Assembly: GCA_964648045.1 (NCBI GenBank)
Contig: CAZYNU010000002.1
Coordinates: 8,808 to 72,807 of the forward strand
Length of the DNA stretch: 64,000 nt
Direction: 5' to 3'
Source: JAGOUB01 sp964648045
GTDB taxonomy: Bacteria; Patescibacteriota; Gracilibacteria; Peribacterales; Peribacteraceae
Position numbers and translations under genes: made by a program. Position 1 is the stretch's first letter, and every line of letters begins with the position of its first letter. Below, one piece after another: positions 33,418 through 45,117 of this stretch. Below the pieces are notes generated by a model, which saw only the letters and a program-made list of their open reading frames with translations, did no database searches and had not been told where the DNA came from.

Positions 33418-35184
33418 ATGTTACGCACCCACACCTGCGGAGAACTCCGCCCCGAGCATGTTTCCCAGACCGTCACGCTGTGCGGGTGGGTCAATCGCCG
33501 CCGCGACCATGGCGGACTCATCTTCCTGGATGTGCGTGACCACTACGGCATCACCCAGATCGTGATCAATCCTGAAGATCAGGACATGTTCGCCGCGGCC
33601 GAGAAGGTACGCAGCGAGTGGGTGCTCAAGATCGACGGCGAGGTGGTGAAGCGCGCCGACAGCGCCGTGCGCGCCGAGCAGCCGACGGGAGCCATTGAGG
33701 TGAAGGCGAAGAAGATCGAGGTGCTGAGCGAGGCCCAGACGCCCCCCTTCGAGATCGACCAGGAGAAGGAGGTAAACGAGGAGGTGCGCTTGAAGTACCG
33801 CTACCTCGACCTGCGCCGCCCGCGCATGCAGGAGATTATGGTCAACCGCGACCGCCTGATCACGCACATCCGCGAGTACATGCACCGCCTCAAGTTTACC
33901 GAGGTGACCACGCCGATCCTGGCCAACAGTAGCCCCGAAGGCGCGCGCGACTACCTGGTTCCCAGCCGCATTCACCCGGGCCAGTTCTACGCCCTGCCGC
34001 AGGCCCCGCAGCAGTTCAAACAGCTGCTCATGGTCGCCGGCCTCGACCGCTACTTCCAGATCGCCCCGTGCTTCCGCGACGAGGACCCGCGCGCCGACCG
34101 CCATCCCGGCGAGTTCTACCAGCTCGACCTGGAGATGAGTTTCGTCACACAGGAGGATGTGTGGAACACCGTCGAGCCTTTATTCGTCGAACTAACGGAT
34201 AAGTTCTCCGATAAGAAGCTGATCAACCCAGGCCAACCCTTCCCGCGCATCCCTTGGAAGGAGGCCATGAACCGCTTCGGCGTCGACAAGCCCGACCTGC
34301 GCTACAGCCTGGAGATCCAGCCCGTGACGGAGCTGGTGAAAGACTGTGGTTTCTCGGTGTTCGCCCAGGCCGTGGAGGCCAAGGGCGTGGTGCACGCGCT
34401 CAAGGTGGAAGGGGCCGCCGACTTCACGCGCGGCCAGATCGACGAGTTGACGCAGGTGGCCAAAGACGCCGGTGCTAAGGGCTTGGCGTACATCCTGGTG
34501 AAGGACGAAATCTCTTCCCCGATCGTGAAGTTCCTGGGCGACGACCTGACGAAGAAGCTCCTCGAGCACGTCGGCGCCAAGAAAGGTGATGCCGTCTTCT
34601 TCGCCGCCGACTCGTGGAAGGGCGCCTGCAAGGCGCTCGGCCAGGTGCGCATCGCCTGCGCCAAGATCCTCGGCCTGCAGGATCCCCAGAAGGCCGCCTG
34701 GGTCTGGATCACCGACTTCCCGATGTACGAGCATAACGACGAGGGCAAGGTCGACTTCTCGCACAACCCGTTCTCCATGCCTCAAGGCGGCATGGAGGCG
34801 CTGCTCACCAAAGATCCGCTTGAGATCCTCGCCTACCAGTACGACATCGTCTGCAACGGCTTCGAGCTCACCTCGGGCGCCATCCGCAATCACCGCCCCG
34901 ACATCATGTATAAGGCCTTCGAAATCGCTGGCTACACCAAAGAGGACGTCGACCAAAAATTCGGCGGCATGATCTCTGCCTTTAAGTTCGGCGCACCCCC
35001 GCACGGCGGCTGCGCTCCCGGCATAGACCGCCTAATGATGGTGCTTTGGGAATGCCCAAGTATCCGCGACATCTATGCCTTCCCCAAAAACGGCCGCGCT
35101 CAGGACGTGATGATGAATGCGCCGTCGTTCGTGCAACAGAAGCAGCTCGACGAGCTCAGCATTAAGGTCATAGAGAGAAAATGA
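33418..35184 (+). CDS. aspS: Aspartyl-tRNA synthetase, bacterial type
   Basis: A 588-residue class II synthetase. The N-terminal OB-fold anticodon domain (CGWVNRRRDHGGLIFLDVRD) is followed by the catalytic domain with motif 2 (FRDEDPRADRHPGEFYQLD). The GAD insertion domain characteristic of bacterial AspRS lies at about 300-420. Motif 3 (GGCAPGIDRLMM) is near the C-terminus. Without gatCAB in view it cannot be decided whether it is discriminating. ATG 33418 lies 6 nt after TATACT, predicting a leaderless mRNA. No hairpin terminator is visible downstream. Confidence 0.96.
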   Translation: MLRTHTCGELRPEHVSQTVTLCGWVNRRRDHGGLIFLDVRDHYGITQIVINPEDQDMFAAAEKVRSEWVLKIDGEVVKRADSAVRAEQPTGAIEVKAKKIEVLSEAQTPPFEIDQEKEVNEEVRLKYRYLDLRRPRMQEIMVNRDRLITHIREYMHRLKFTEVTTPILANSSPEGARDYLVPSRIHPGQFYALPQAPQQFKQLLMVAGLDRYFQIAPCFRDEDPRADRHPGEFYQLDLEMSFVTQEDVWNTVEPLFVELTDKFSDKKLINPGQPFPRIPWKEAMNRFGVDKPDLRYSLEIQPVTELVKDCGFSVFAQAVEAKGVVHALKVEGAADFTRGQIDELTQVAKDAGAKGLAYILVKDEISSPIVKFLGDDLTKKLLEHVGAKKGDAVFFAADSWKGACKALGQVRIACAKILGLQDPQKAAWVWITDFPMYEHNDEGKVDFSHNPFSMPQGGMEALLTKDPLEILAYQYDIVCNGFELTSGAIRNHRPDIMYKAFEIAGYTKEDVDQKFGGMISAFKFGAPPHGGCAPGIDRLMMVLWECPSIRDIYAFPKNGRAQDVMMNAPSFVQQKQLDELSIKVIERK

Positions 35185-35218
35185 TGTTTTGAGCCAATCC
35201 GTCAGAAGTGCTAAAAAG

Positions 35219-35248
35219 TCTCTTTTATGGTATAATAATCTAAAGAGA
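35219..35248 (+). promoter_or_regulatory. Consensus TATAAT -10 inside a 7-bp inverted repeat
   Basis: A perfect TATAAT (35231-35236) lies between arms TCTCTTT (35219-35225) and AAAGAGA (35242-35248), ending at the start codon of the coiled-coil gene. The arrangement could be an operator or a leader hairpin. Confidence 0.5.
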
Positions 35249-36231
35249 TGCCCACGCACAACGACCCCCAGGCCGAGAAGGAGCAGCGCATGGCCGACGT
35301 GGCCGCGTTAGTGGAGCGCCGCCAAGAGGACGTGCGTGCCGAGGAGCAGCGCCAGGCTGCCCGTGCGGAGACGTTGGAGGCGGTGGTAAAACAAGAGGAA
35401 GCCCAACTGCAACAAGAACTGCAATTGATTGAGCGCAAACGGGAGGCTGCGGCGGCCTGGCGGGCCGAGCAGAAGGAACAGAAGCGCGCGCTGGCGGCGG
35501 AGCGATTACGCAAGCAACAGGCCCTGGAGCACGAGCTGCAACTCAAAGCTCAGGCTCAAGCCGAACGTGAGAAGCGCCAGGCCTACATGGACGCAGTCCA
35601 CCGGATCGCCGCGCAAAAACGCCTCAAGGCTGCGCGCCTGGCGGCGGAGCGTGAGGAGGAACTAACCAACAAAGACGCAGAGCATCGCGAACATGCGGCC
35701 AACGTCAGTAGCACCATTCAGCACGAGAGCGCCCTGCGTGAGATCGAACGTCGCGGTGAGAGTCGCCGCAAGGAATTGCAGGCCCAGTTCCGCAAGCGCC
35801 GTCTTGAACTCGACCAATGGGCACAGCGGCAAGTGTCACAGATCACCGGCGTACAAGGCCCACTTTCCACGCGCGACCGCCTCACGCCCGACCAACGTCG
35901 GCGGGTGCAAATGGTGGAGCAGGAGCGGGAACGCAACCTGGAGACGATGGCCATTGAAGAGAAGCAACAGAACCAAGCCTTGGAAGCCGGCCTGGTTCGT
36001 GAGCGGGCCGCCGCCGATCAACTCTATAAGAACCGCACCGACGTTACCGCTCGTGCCAAGCGCCAAAGTGACGACGCAGCCGCGGCCCACCGTGAAGACA
36101 CGATGAACCGCGCCGCGACGCGCGCCAACAGCTTCTCGGTGACTGGCCATGCCCAAACGACGACCGAAAAGGACACGTTGGCCAAAGACAAGGCTGCTGT
36201 GGCCCGGCGGCAGCCTCGCACCCTATACTGA
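35248..36231 (+). CDS. Long coiled-coil protein of unknown role
   Basis: A 327-residue cytosolic protein made almost entirely of charged heptad-like sequence rich in Glu, Lys, Arg, Gln and Ala (for example EAVVKQEEAQLQQELQLIER and AEREKRQ). This predicts a long coiled coil from about residue 5 to 290. There is no signal peptide, membrane helix or catalytic motif. A cytoskeletal, scaffolding or nucleoid role is conceivable, but nothing in the sequence proves it. It lies between aspS and tRNA-Leu and has the best -10 box in the window. Confidence 0.75.
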   Translation: MPTHNDPQAEKEQRMADVAALVERRQEDVRAEEQRQAARAETLEAVVKQEEAQLQQELQLIERKREAAAAWRAEQKEQKRALAAERLRKQQALEHELQLKAQAQAEREKRQAYMDAVHRIAAQKRLKAARLAAEREEELTNKDAEHREHAANVSSTIQHESALREIERRGESRRKELQAQFRKRRLELDQWAQRQVSQITGVQGPLSTRDRLTPDQRRRVQMVEQERERNLETMAIEEKQQNQALEAGLVRERAAADQLYKNRTDVTARAKRQSDDAAAAHREDTMNRAATRANSFSVTGHAQTTTEKDTLAKDKAAVARRQPRTLY

Positions 36232-36237
36232 CCATGT

Positions 36238-36323
36238 GCCGGGGTGGCGGAATGGCAGACGCGCCAGCCTTAGGAGCTGGTGGGATTTATCCCTTGGAGG
36301 TTCGACCCCTCTCCCCGGCACCA
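36238..36323 (+). tRNA. tRNA-Leu (anticodon UAG)
   Basis: The acceptor stem GCCGGGG/CCCCGGC, D-arm, anticodon stem CCAGC/GCTGG with loop CTTAGGA (anticodon TAG) and a T-arm with GGTTCGACC are all present. The long variable arm (GGGATTTATCCC region) marks a class II tRNA. The terminal CCA is encoded. A TATACT box lies 9 nt upstream. Confidence 0.96.
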
Positions 36324-36367
36324 GCAAAACCTGCGCCTCATTTGGCATGGATGAGGCCTTGTGCCCC

Positions 36368-36613
36368 TTACGTCCGACGTACCAGGCGGACAAGTCCCAC
36401 GAACAGAACAGCGCCGACGACGGCCATCACGATGGTGCCGAGCGTGCCGTAGGCCGTGATGCCGAGCAGGTCGAAGACCCAGCCGCCGACCACGGCGCCA
36501 ATGATCCCTAGGACAATGTCTCCAAGAAGGCCATATCCTTCGCCTTTTACGAGTAAGCCTGTCAGCCAGCCAGCAACCAGGCCGATGAGGATGTACCAGA
36601 GCAGGTGTTCCAT
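36368..36613 (-). CDS. Transglycosylase-associated (GlsB/YeaQ/YmgE) small membrane protein
   Basis: An 81-residue membrane protein with three hydrophobic segments and the glycine-rich pattern of the family (LIGLVAGWLTGLLVKG, GLLGDIVLGIIGAVVGGW, VGAVLFVGLV). Members are often stress-induced, but their biochemical role is not established. I chose ATG 36613 because the family normally starts just before the first helix. No Shine-Dalgarno or TANNNT box precedes it. Instead a terminator-like hairpin with U-run lies 15-60 nt upstream, so attenuation is possible. Confidence 0.85.
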   Translation of the reverse strand: MEHLLWYILIGLVAGWLTGLLVKGEGYGLLGDIVLGIIGAVVGGWVFDLLGITAYGTLGTIVMAVVGAVLFVGLVRLVRRT

Positions 36614-36628
36614 GGGGGCGATGAGAGG

Positions 36629-36675
36629 AAAAAGATGGGGGCAGGCGTCGCAGAACCAATCTCGCGCCTGCCCCC
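36629..36675 (-). terminator. Terminator-like hairpin just upstream of the GlsB-like gene (possible attenuator)
   Basis: Arms GGGGGCAGGCG and CGCCTGCCCCC (36637-36647 and 36665-36675) pair perfectly, with a 17-nt loop. On the minus strand they are followed by ATCTTTTTCC. It lies 15 nt before the ATG of the small membrane protein and after the desaturase terminator, so it is not needed for the latter. Confidence 0.65.
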
Positions 36676-36740
36676 GCACCACCGAAGACGCCAGAGTTGG
36701 GCAGTTCTTACCGGTTGATAGACAGCGTGCATGCGTCTAG

Positions 36741-36770
36741 AAAAACCACCCCTTCAGTGAGAAGGGGTGG
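36741..36770 (-). terminator. Rho-independent terminator of the desaturase gene
   Basis: A perfect 10-bp stem CCACCCCTTC / GAAGGGGTGG with a 5-nt loop is followed by TTTTT on the minus strand. Confidence 0.93.
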
Positions 36771-36799
36771 CGAATGGTTGCTGTTGGTGAACAGGCTGC

Positions 36800-37612
36800 C
36801 TACAAGGGTGTCGGCTCCTTTTTCCGAGGCTCACGAATGTCCCAGACAATGCCCAGAGCGGCCAAGAGGAGGAGGATGTAGTAGGTGAAGTCCACCTGCC
36901 ACCAGAGCCGTCCCTGGCGGGTGCACGACGGCTCGTAATGGTGGTTGTTATGCCATCCCTCACCCATCGTCAGGATGGCCATCAGCCAGTTATTCCGACT
37001 GTGGTCCTTGGTTTGGAAGGGGCGAGAGCCCCAGAGGTGACAGACTGAATTCACCGTGAAGGTCGCGTGGTAGAGCACCACGGTGGAAACGACGAAGCCC
37101 CACGCCAGTCCCGGCAAGCCCCAGAACCACCAACAGAAGAAGCCGAGCAAAATGCCGGGCGCGGCGTGGAACCGATCGAGTAGCCGCAGTTCCCAGAATT
37201 TCTCCAAGTCTTTGGGCGGCTCACTCATTTCCTTCGTATCGCCGGCCGAGATCCAGCCGATGTGGGCGTAGAACCAACTGTGGGTGATGGGGGAGTGTGG
37301 ATCTTGCTCGGTGTCACTGTGGATGTGGTGCAGGCGGTGAGTCCTGGCCCACCAGAGCGGCCCCTTCTGCACCGCCATGCAACCGACGAACGACAGGATG
37401 AACTGAAAGAGGCGCGAGGTACGGAAGCTGCGGTGGGCGAGATACCGGTGGTACCCCGCCGTGATCGCGAACATCCGAACAAGGTACAAGATGCCCCCAA
37501 CGACGATGACCTCCAGCGTGGGAACGATGAGGAACAGCGTGAGCACCGCCGCCACATGCAATGCGTAAAAGAACATGTTCGTCAGCAAGTGACGAGGAAA
37601 CGACGCCGTCAT
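36800..37612 (-). CDS. Acyl-lipid/acyl-CoA desaturase
   Basis: A 270-residue integral membrane di-iron desaturase that introduces a double bond (probably delta-9) into fatty acyl chains. The three histidine boxes are complete: HRYLAHRSF, HRLHHIHSD and GWHNNHH. Hydrophobic segments flank them in the usual order. It probably adjusts membrane fluidity using lipids scavenged or made by the cell. The start at 37612 is set by GGAGGT 5 nt upstream. A promoter TTGGAG-16-TAGAAT (around 37695-37725, minus strand) would give a leader of about 75 nt. It is a solitary unit with a strong terminator, like the unknown cassettes. Confidence 0.92.
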   Translation of the reverse strand: MTASFPRHLLTNMFFYALHVAAVLTLFLIVPTLEVIVVGGILYLVRMFAITAGYHRYLAHRSFRTSRLFQFILSFVGCMAVQKGPLWWARTHRLHHIHSDTEQDPHSPITHSWFYAHIGWISAGDTKEMSEPPKDLEKFWELRLLDRFHAAPGILLGFFCWWFWGLPGLAWGFVVSTVVLYHATFTVNSVCHLWGSRPFQTKDHSRNNWLMAILTMGEGWHNNHHYEPSCTRQGRLWWQVDFTYYILLLLAALGIVWDIREPRKKEPTPL

Positions 37613-37745
37613 GACAGACCTCCAGGTTTGTAGAAAGCCGTGTTGCCAACGAACGCCTCAGGCGCCCGTTGTTTGACAACATGGCGATTGAGATGGCGTT
37701 ATTCTACTGGTAAGCCTCACGACTCCAAGTGGGAATCGTACTGAT

Positions 37746-38174
37746 TTAGGCCGCCAAATAGCGAGGTCGGCGCCATTCGGCATCCCGAGCCGAGGCTCGC
37801 TTCGAGAGTTGGACGGCATACTCGCGCAGGGCGTTCACTTCGTGAATATCGGCGTCGTGCGGGGCCGAGACCACGGCCTCAAGGCGGGCGCTGATCGCTT
37901 CGATCTCGGCAGCTAGTTGATCGGTGGTCTGCACACGCTCACGACGATCGGGCATGACGGCATCAAGACTCTCCCAAAGGAGCACGGTGGAGAGCACGTC
38001 GTTCAATTCACGGCGCAGGCGCTTGGCGAGCGCGGAGACTTTCGCGAAGGTCTCCTGACGCTTAAGGCGGAGGTTATCCAGCTCGATGGCGGCATTGATC
38101 GCTTCCCATGGCAAACGCGCGTCGTCGGGCAAAAGATCGGCAGCGGGATCGTCGTCGCGTTCGGGTGGAGCCAT
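37746..38174 (-). CDS. Unknown 142-residue helical protein
   Basis: A soluble, charged, mostly helical protein (LDNLRLKRQETFAKVSALA, LAAEIEAISARLEAVV) with coiled-coil tendency. No family is recognised. ATG 38174 lies 6 nt after TACCAT, predicting a leaderless mRNA. It starts 16 nt after the end of mfd, and its own -10 lies inside that gap, so it may be transcribed both alone and with mfd. Confidence 0.72.
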   Translation of the reverse strand: MAPPERDDDPAADLLPDDARLPWEAINAAIELDNLRLKRQETFAKVSALAKRLRRELNDVLSTVLLWESLDAVMPDRRERVQTTDQLAAEIEAISARLEAVVSAPHDADIHEVNALREYAVQLSKRASARDAEWRRPRYLAA

Positions 38175-38190
38175 ACGCCAATGGTAGCGC

Positions 38191-41385
<3,195 letters not shown>

Positions 41386-41444
41386 TCGCCGAACACGGGA
41401 TTTCGCCCTCCCCGATCACGGGGAAGGTACAACTGTAGTATCGT

Positions 41445-42572
41445 TCATTTCTCGGGTAAACGCAACGGCATGATCAGGTGCAAAAAGCGCGGCACACCGC
41501 TGATAGCAAAGACCGCGGGGTGCATCCCGTCGCTCACTTTCATCTCCACCGTGTCGCCGCCAACGTGCGAGAGGAAGTCGAGCAGATAGGCGGAAGAGAG
41601 AGCGATGCGCGTGTCGGTGCCCGACACCTGGGCGTTTACCTCCGCCTCGTCGCGGCCGAAAGCGGTCTGCGGCGTGGTTACCGAAACCTTGCCACCCTGC
41701 GAGCGGATCGTCAGGTTGTTATTTGCCTCCTTGGCGAAGTAGTGCAAACGGCGCGCGGCCGTCATCAGTTCGCCGGTTGGAAACTGCATGAGCGCCGGCG
41801 TCTCCTTGGGGATAATTTGCTTGTAGTCGGGGAACTTCCCCTCGATGAGACGAGAGAGAAGACGCGTGGATCCCACGTTGAATTCCACCTGCTGTGAACT
41901 AAGTACAATCTCGACGGTCGGCGACGATTCACCCTTACCCGCCTTTTTGCCTGCGAGCACCGAGCGGAGTTCGTCGAGCACTTTCACCGGAATAATGCAG
42001 GCAATCGACGCCGCGTCGCCCGGAAGCGGCAGGCGAATTTCCGAGAGGCGATAACTATCGGTGGCCGCCAGAATCAGTTCACCACTCTCACAGCGAACAG
42101 ACACGCCCGACAAGACCGGACGAAGTGCCGTGCGAGCGCAAGAAAACGTCACCAAATGCAGTGCGTCGAGCAGCAAAGCGCTATCCACCACTAAGGCACT
42201 CTGTCGTTCGATAGTGGGAATGGCGGGATAGTCGGCAGCCGCCTCACCAGCCAAATTGGCCTTGGCCTTGGCCGACGAACACTTCAACTGCGTACCGTCC
42301 TTCGTTTCAAATAACACTTCTGCGTCATTGTTGTACTGAACAAAGTTTAACAGCGCTTTCGCAGGCACTGTCAGTGACCCCTCCGCTTCAACCTGCGCAT
42401 CGATGGAACTCACAATCGACAACTCAAGATCGGTGGCGCTCAATGTGCACCGGCCTCCTTCCACTTTTAAAAGAACGTTCCCAAGAATAGGGAGCGCCTG
42501 TTGGGCACCGATCGCCCGCGTGACGACCTGGAGTGCCTGGAGTATTGCCGGAGTTTGGCACAGGAACTTCAT
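41445..42572 (-). CDS. dnaN: DNA polymerase III beta sliding clamp
   Basis: A 375-residue ring-forming processivity clamp with three homologous domains. Signature segments include QALPILGNVLLKVEGG, LSATDLELSI, GEFP-like LIEGKFPDYKQIIP and the C-terminal FLHLIMPLRLPEK, matching the family's YLIMPMRL end. ATG 42572 is chosen because the canonical start MKFLCQTP follows. The upstream 51 nt of in-frame codons is AT-rich promoter-like DNA, with an extended -10 TGCTATTAT about 19 nt before the ATG. It is immediately next to a cluster of DnaA-box-like sequences. Confidence 0.95.
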   Translation of the reverse strand: MKFLCQTPAILQALQVVTRAIGAQQALPILGNVLLKVEGGRCTLSATDLELSIVSSIDAQVEAEGSLTVPAKALLNFVQYNNDAEVLFETKDGTQLKCSSAKAKANLAGEAAADYPAIPTIERQSALVVDSALLLDALHLVTFSCARTALRPVLSGVSVRCESGELILAATDSYRLSEIRLPLPGDAASIACIIPVKVLDELRSVLAGKKAGKGESSPTVEIVLSSQQVEFNVGSTRLLSRLIEGKFPDYKQIIPKETPALMQFPTGELMTAARRLHYFAKEANNNLTIRSQGGKVSVTTPQTAFGRDEAEVNAQVSGTDTRIALSSAYLLDFLSHVGGDTVEMKVSDGMHPAVFAISGVPRFLHLIMPLRLPEK

Positions 42573-42916
42573 GTGTATAAGAAAGGAAGTAATAATAGCA
42601 TATATTGAATTAGTCATCTTCATACACCCTTCCGTCGGGCACCGAAACGACGATCAATCTGTGGAGAAGTGTGACAGGACGGTTGTACAAAGGGTGTTTT
42701 CTCGCCAGAATTCTGATTGATCATTCTGGCAGACGGTTGATCAGGTGGGGTGGCGATGTGGAAAACTTGTGGAGCAGACGTTGCCGATGGCCAAGAGAAG
42801 CCAACTTCTTGAATATGGCTTATGTAAGCCAATTATGAAGAACCATGTGGGTAACTTGGCAGAGAGTGCGGGGAACGTCTCGAGGCGCTTTCCACACCTC
42901 TCCACCCGATGTGCGA
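42573..42916. other. Candidate replication origin (DnaA-box-like cluster)
   Basis: A 344-nt gene-free region lies upstream of dnaN. Five near-matches to the DnaA box TGTGGATAA occur: TGTGGAGAA (42660-42668), TGTGGAAAA (42757-42765), TGTGGAGCA (42768-42776), TGTGGGTAA (42846-42854), and TGTGGAAAG on the minus strand (42888-42896). An AT-rich stretch at about 42578-42620 could be the unwinding element. An 8-bp inverted repeat GCCAGAAT/ATTCTGGC lies at 42704-42730. None of the boxes is a perfect consensus and dnaA is not adjacent in view. Confidence 0.5.
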
Positions 42917-44230
42917 TTATTTTGTGAACTCCTCTTTCCATTTCTGGCGCGCGCTGTCGGCCGGATGCGGCGCTGTCGTGCGGTTCTCGCGCAGCTCCAA
43001 GGTGCCATTTTGGACATGGGCGAAGGTGCGGTCCGGAACGTCTTTGGTGAGGAGTGTGTGGCTGCCCACGAAAGAGTCGCGTCCAACCTTCACTCCTGGC
43101 GACGTGCCCACGCCAAAGCCCAGTCGGCAACCTTCACCGATGGCGGCACCAAACTTGCGCAGCCCCGTTGGTAATTTATTTCCACGCACTGTCGACAGTA
43201 CCTCAGCTTCGTCGAGGCGGAGATTGCCCAAGTTGCAGCCGTTGCCGAGTGAGACGTTCTCGGCCAGCACGCTGTCACCCACGTACGAGCCGTGCGTCCA
43301 GACGTGCGGCGCTAAGACGGAGCCTTTCACTTCGCTGCCCGAGCCGATGACGCAGTCGCGGCCCAGGCTGCCGCCGCGGATGATGGCGCCGTAACCGATG
43401 GTCGTGCGGGCGCCGACGTAGGCCGGTCCGGAGATGATCGCGCCGGCCATCACCGTCACGCCCTCCTCGATGAGCACCGGGCCCTCGATGACGGCGGTTG
43501 GGTGGATCTTGGCGGAGGGGTGGATTGTCTGCTCGCCGATAACGCGCAGGAAGAGCGGCAGGGCCTTGATGGGATCCCAAGCGTACTTGAAGGCGTACCA
43601 CTCACCCTCATAAGGGGCCATCACGTAGTGCCCCTCCGCCATCAGCCGCTTCTCCACTTCGGAATAGCCGTCGCCGGCCGAGTCGGGCACGGCTTGCAGA
43701 GCCTTCAGCAGGGCCTCGCGCTTGTGGGCATGGATGACGATGTTCACCAGGTCGCTGGGCTCCTCTCCTGGTTTGGGTTTCTCCACAATGCCGACGATGC
43801 GCTCGCCATCGACGGTTAGGTACCCGCCAGGGAAGTACGTCGACATGCGCTTGGCCAAAAAGACGCCGTCGGTACCGGGCTTGGCCGCGGCCTCGAGCAC
43901 GGCAGCGTAGGCGCCGGCGTCCACCAGGTCGGTGCCGGCCACGACGAGTACCCAGTCGTCTGTTACTTGGGGCAGGGCCGCGAGCAAGGCCCCACGCGTG
44001 CCGAGCCGGCCGTCGTCGGCCTGTACCACCACCGGACGATCCGGGAGTAGCCGGCGGACATCGGCCTCGTTGGCGGCACTAGCCACCACCGTCACGTCTT
44101 TCAGGCCGGCGCGCTTGAGCACGGCGAGTTGGTGCTCCATTGGCGTGGTGCCACAAATGGAGACGAGCGCTTTATCTCTAAGCGGCCAGAACCGCTCCGA
44201 TTTGCCGGCGACCGTCAGGATGACGTGCAT
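42917..44230 (-). CDS. Sugar-1-phosphate nucleotidyltransferase with left-handed beta-helix (GlmU-like)
   Basis: A 437-residue two-domain protein. The N-terminal Rossmann-like nucleotidyltransferase starts MHVILTVAGKSERFWPLRDK, a variant of the G-x-G-x-R loop. It has VVAGTDLVDAG at the metal site and VEKPKPGE further on. The C-terminal half consists of hexapeptide repeats (IHPSAKIHPTAVIEGPVLIE, GSYVGDSVLAENV) forming a left-handed beta-helix. The layout fits GlmU or archaeal-type bifunctional enzymes that make UDP- or dTDP-sugars. The catalytic signature is degenerate, so the sugar is uncertain. ATG 44230 lies 8 nt after TACACT. Confidence 0.85.
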   Translation of the reverse strand: MHVILTVAGKSERFWPLRDKALVSICGTTPMEHQLAVLKRAGLKDVTVVASAANEADVRRLLPDRPVVVQADDGRLGTRGALLAALPQVTDDWVLVVAGTDLVDAGAYAAVLEAAAKPGTDGVFLAKRMSTYFPGGYLTVDGERIVGIVEKPKPGEEPSDLVNIVIHAHKREALLKALQAVPDSAGDGYSEVEKRLMAEGHYVMAPYEGEWYAFKYAWDPIKALPLFLRVIGEQTIHPSAKIHPTAVIEGPVLIEEGVTVMAGAIISGPAYVGARTTIGYGAIIRGGSLGRDCVIGSGSEVKGSVLAPHVWTHGSYVGDSVLAENVSLGNGCNLGNLRLDEAEVLSTVRGNKLPTGLRKFGAAIGEGCRLGFGVGTSPGVKVGRDSFVGSHTLLTKDVPDRTFAHVQNGTLELRENRTTAPHPADSARQKWKEEFTK

Positions 44231-44250
44231 GGCGACCGAGTGTAGCGGAG

Positions 44251-45117
44251 CTATGGTACCGTTTCCCATCGAAACGACAGAGTCCCCTCCTGGTCGGTCC
44301 GACGGACGGCGATTGCCGCGGTTTCCAGCCGAGCCAGCATTTCGGGGCTGGGGTGGCCGTAGCTATTGCCGACGCCAGCCGAAACGGCCGCTAGGCGCGG
44401 ACGCACTGCCAACAGCCAATCCACTGTGGTTGATGTCTTACTGCCGTGATGGCCAATCTTCAGCAGGTCGCAGCGAATGTTGGCACCACTGCGGAGAATG
44501 GCAGCCTCGCCCACGGCTTCCAGATCGCCGGTGAGTAGCGCCAAACAGCGGCCATGCCACCGTAGTGCGAGCGTGACCGAGGCATCATTCACGTCGCCTT
44601 TCCAGGGCTGTCCATAACTTTCGGACGGTGGCCAGAGCACGTCGAGGGCCAGGTTATTTCCCAGGTCGATGGTTGTGGCTGGGTCGGCGGCCAGAATGGT
44701 TGTGCCCGCGGCCGCGATGGCTTCGAGAAACGCGGTATATTCGGGTGTGTCGGATGGCGTGCCGCCCAGGAGTGCCCAGCGAACACCCCCGCGACGCACG
44801 ATGGCTGGCAGGGCCACAAGGTGGTCGCGGTGAGGATGGGTGAGGACAATCATGTCGACGCGCTGGTCTGTGGTGGGCAACCGCGCTCCCAGTGATCGCA
44901 GCGCGCGGCCGTCCATGCCGCCGTCGATCACGATGCGCAGGCCCATTGGCGTCGTGAGCAGCAGGCTGTCACCTTGGCCAACATCGAGCACATCAAGACG
45001 CACGCTGCCGTCGGCGAGTCGTGAGGTATCCCAATACAAGCAAGCCGCAGTCACGGCAGAAAAGGCGGTGATGGTCGCAAGGAGGCGCTGCAACTGTCGG
45101 CGATCGGTCATGTTCAT
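44251..45117 (-). CDS. Membrane-anchored ComEC-type metallo-beta-lactamase hydrolase
   Basis: A 288-residue protein with one N-terminal membrane anchor (about 12-30) and a beta-lactamase-fold domain. It shows LDVLDVGQGDSLLL, LTHPHRDHLVALP (H-x-H-x-D-H), LLTGDLEAVGE and LKIGHHGSKTST, which are the motifs of the C-terminal domain of competence protein ComEC. There is no ComEC channel domain, so it is a stand-alone version, probably an extracellular nuclease that degrades one DNA strand or other nucleotides. I chose ATG 45117 because AAGG lies 6 nt upstream; ATG 45159 is an in-frame alternative. It follows the FN3 protein gene. Confidence 0.82.
   Translation of the reverse strand: MNMTDRRQLQRLLATITAFSAVTAACLYWDTSRLADGSVRLDVLDVGQGDSLLLTTPMGLRIVIDGGMDGRALRSLGARLPTTDQRVDMIVLTHPHRDHLVALPAIVRRGGVRWALLGGTPSDTPEYTAFLEAIAAAGTTILAADPATTIDLGNNLALDVLWPPSESYGQPWKGDVNDASVTLALRWHGRCLALLTGDLEAVGEAAILRSGANIRCDLLKIGHHGSKTSTTVDWLLAVRPRLAAVSAGVGNSYGHPSPEMLARLETAAIAVRRTDQEGTLSFRWETVP

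Noticed and set aside
42573..42916. Small frames in the dnaN upstream region.
   Set aside because: They are short, lack start signals and overlap the DnaA-box-like cluster.
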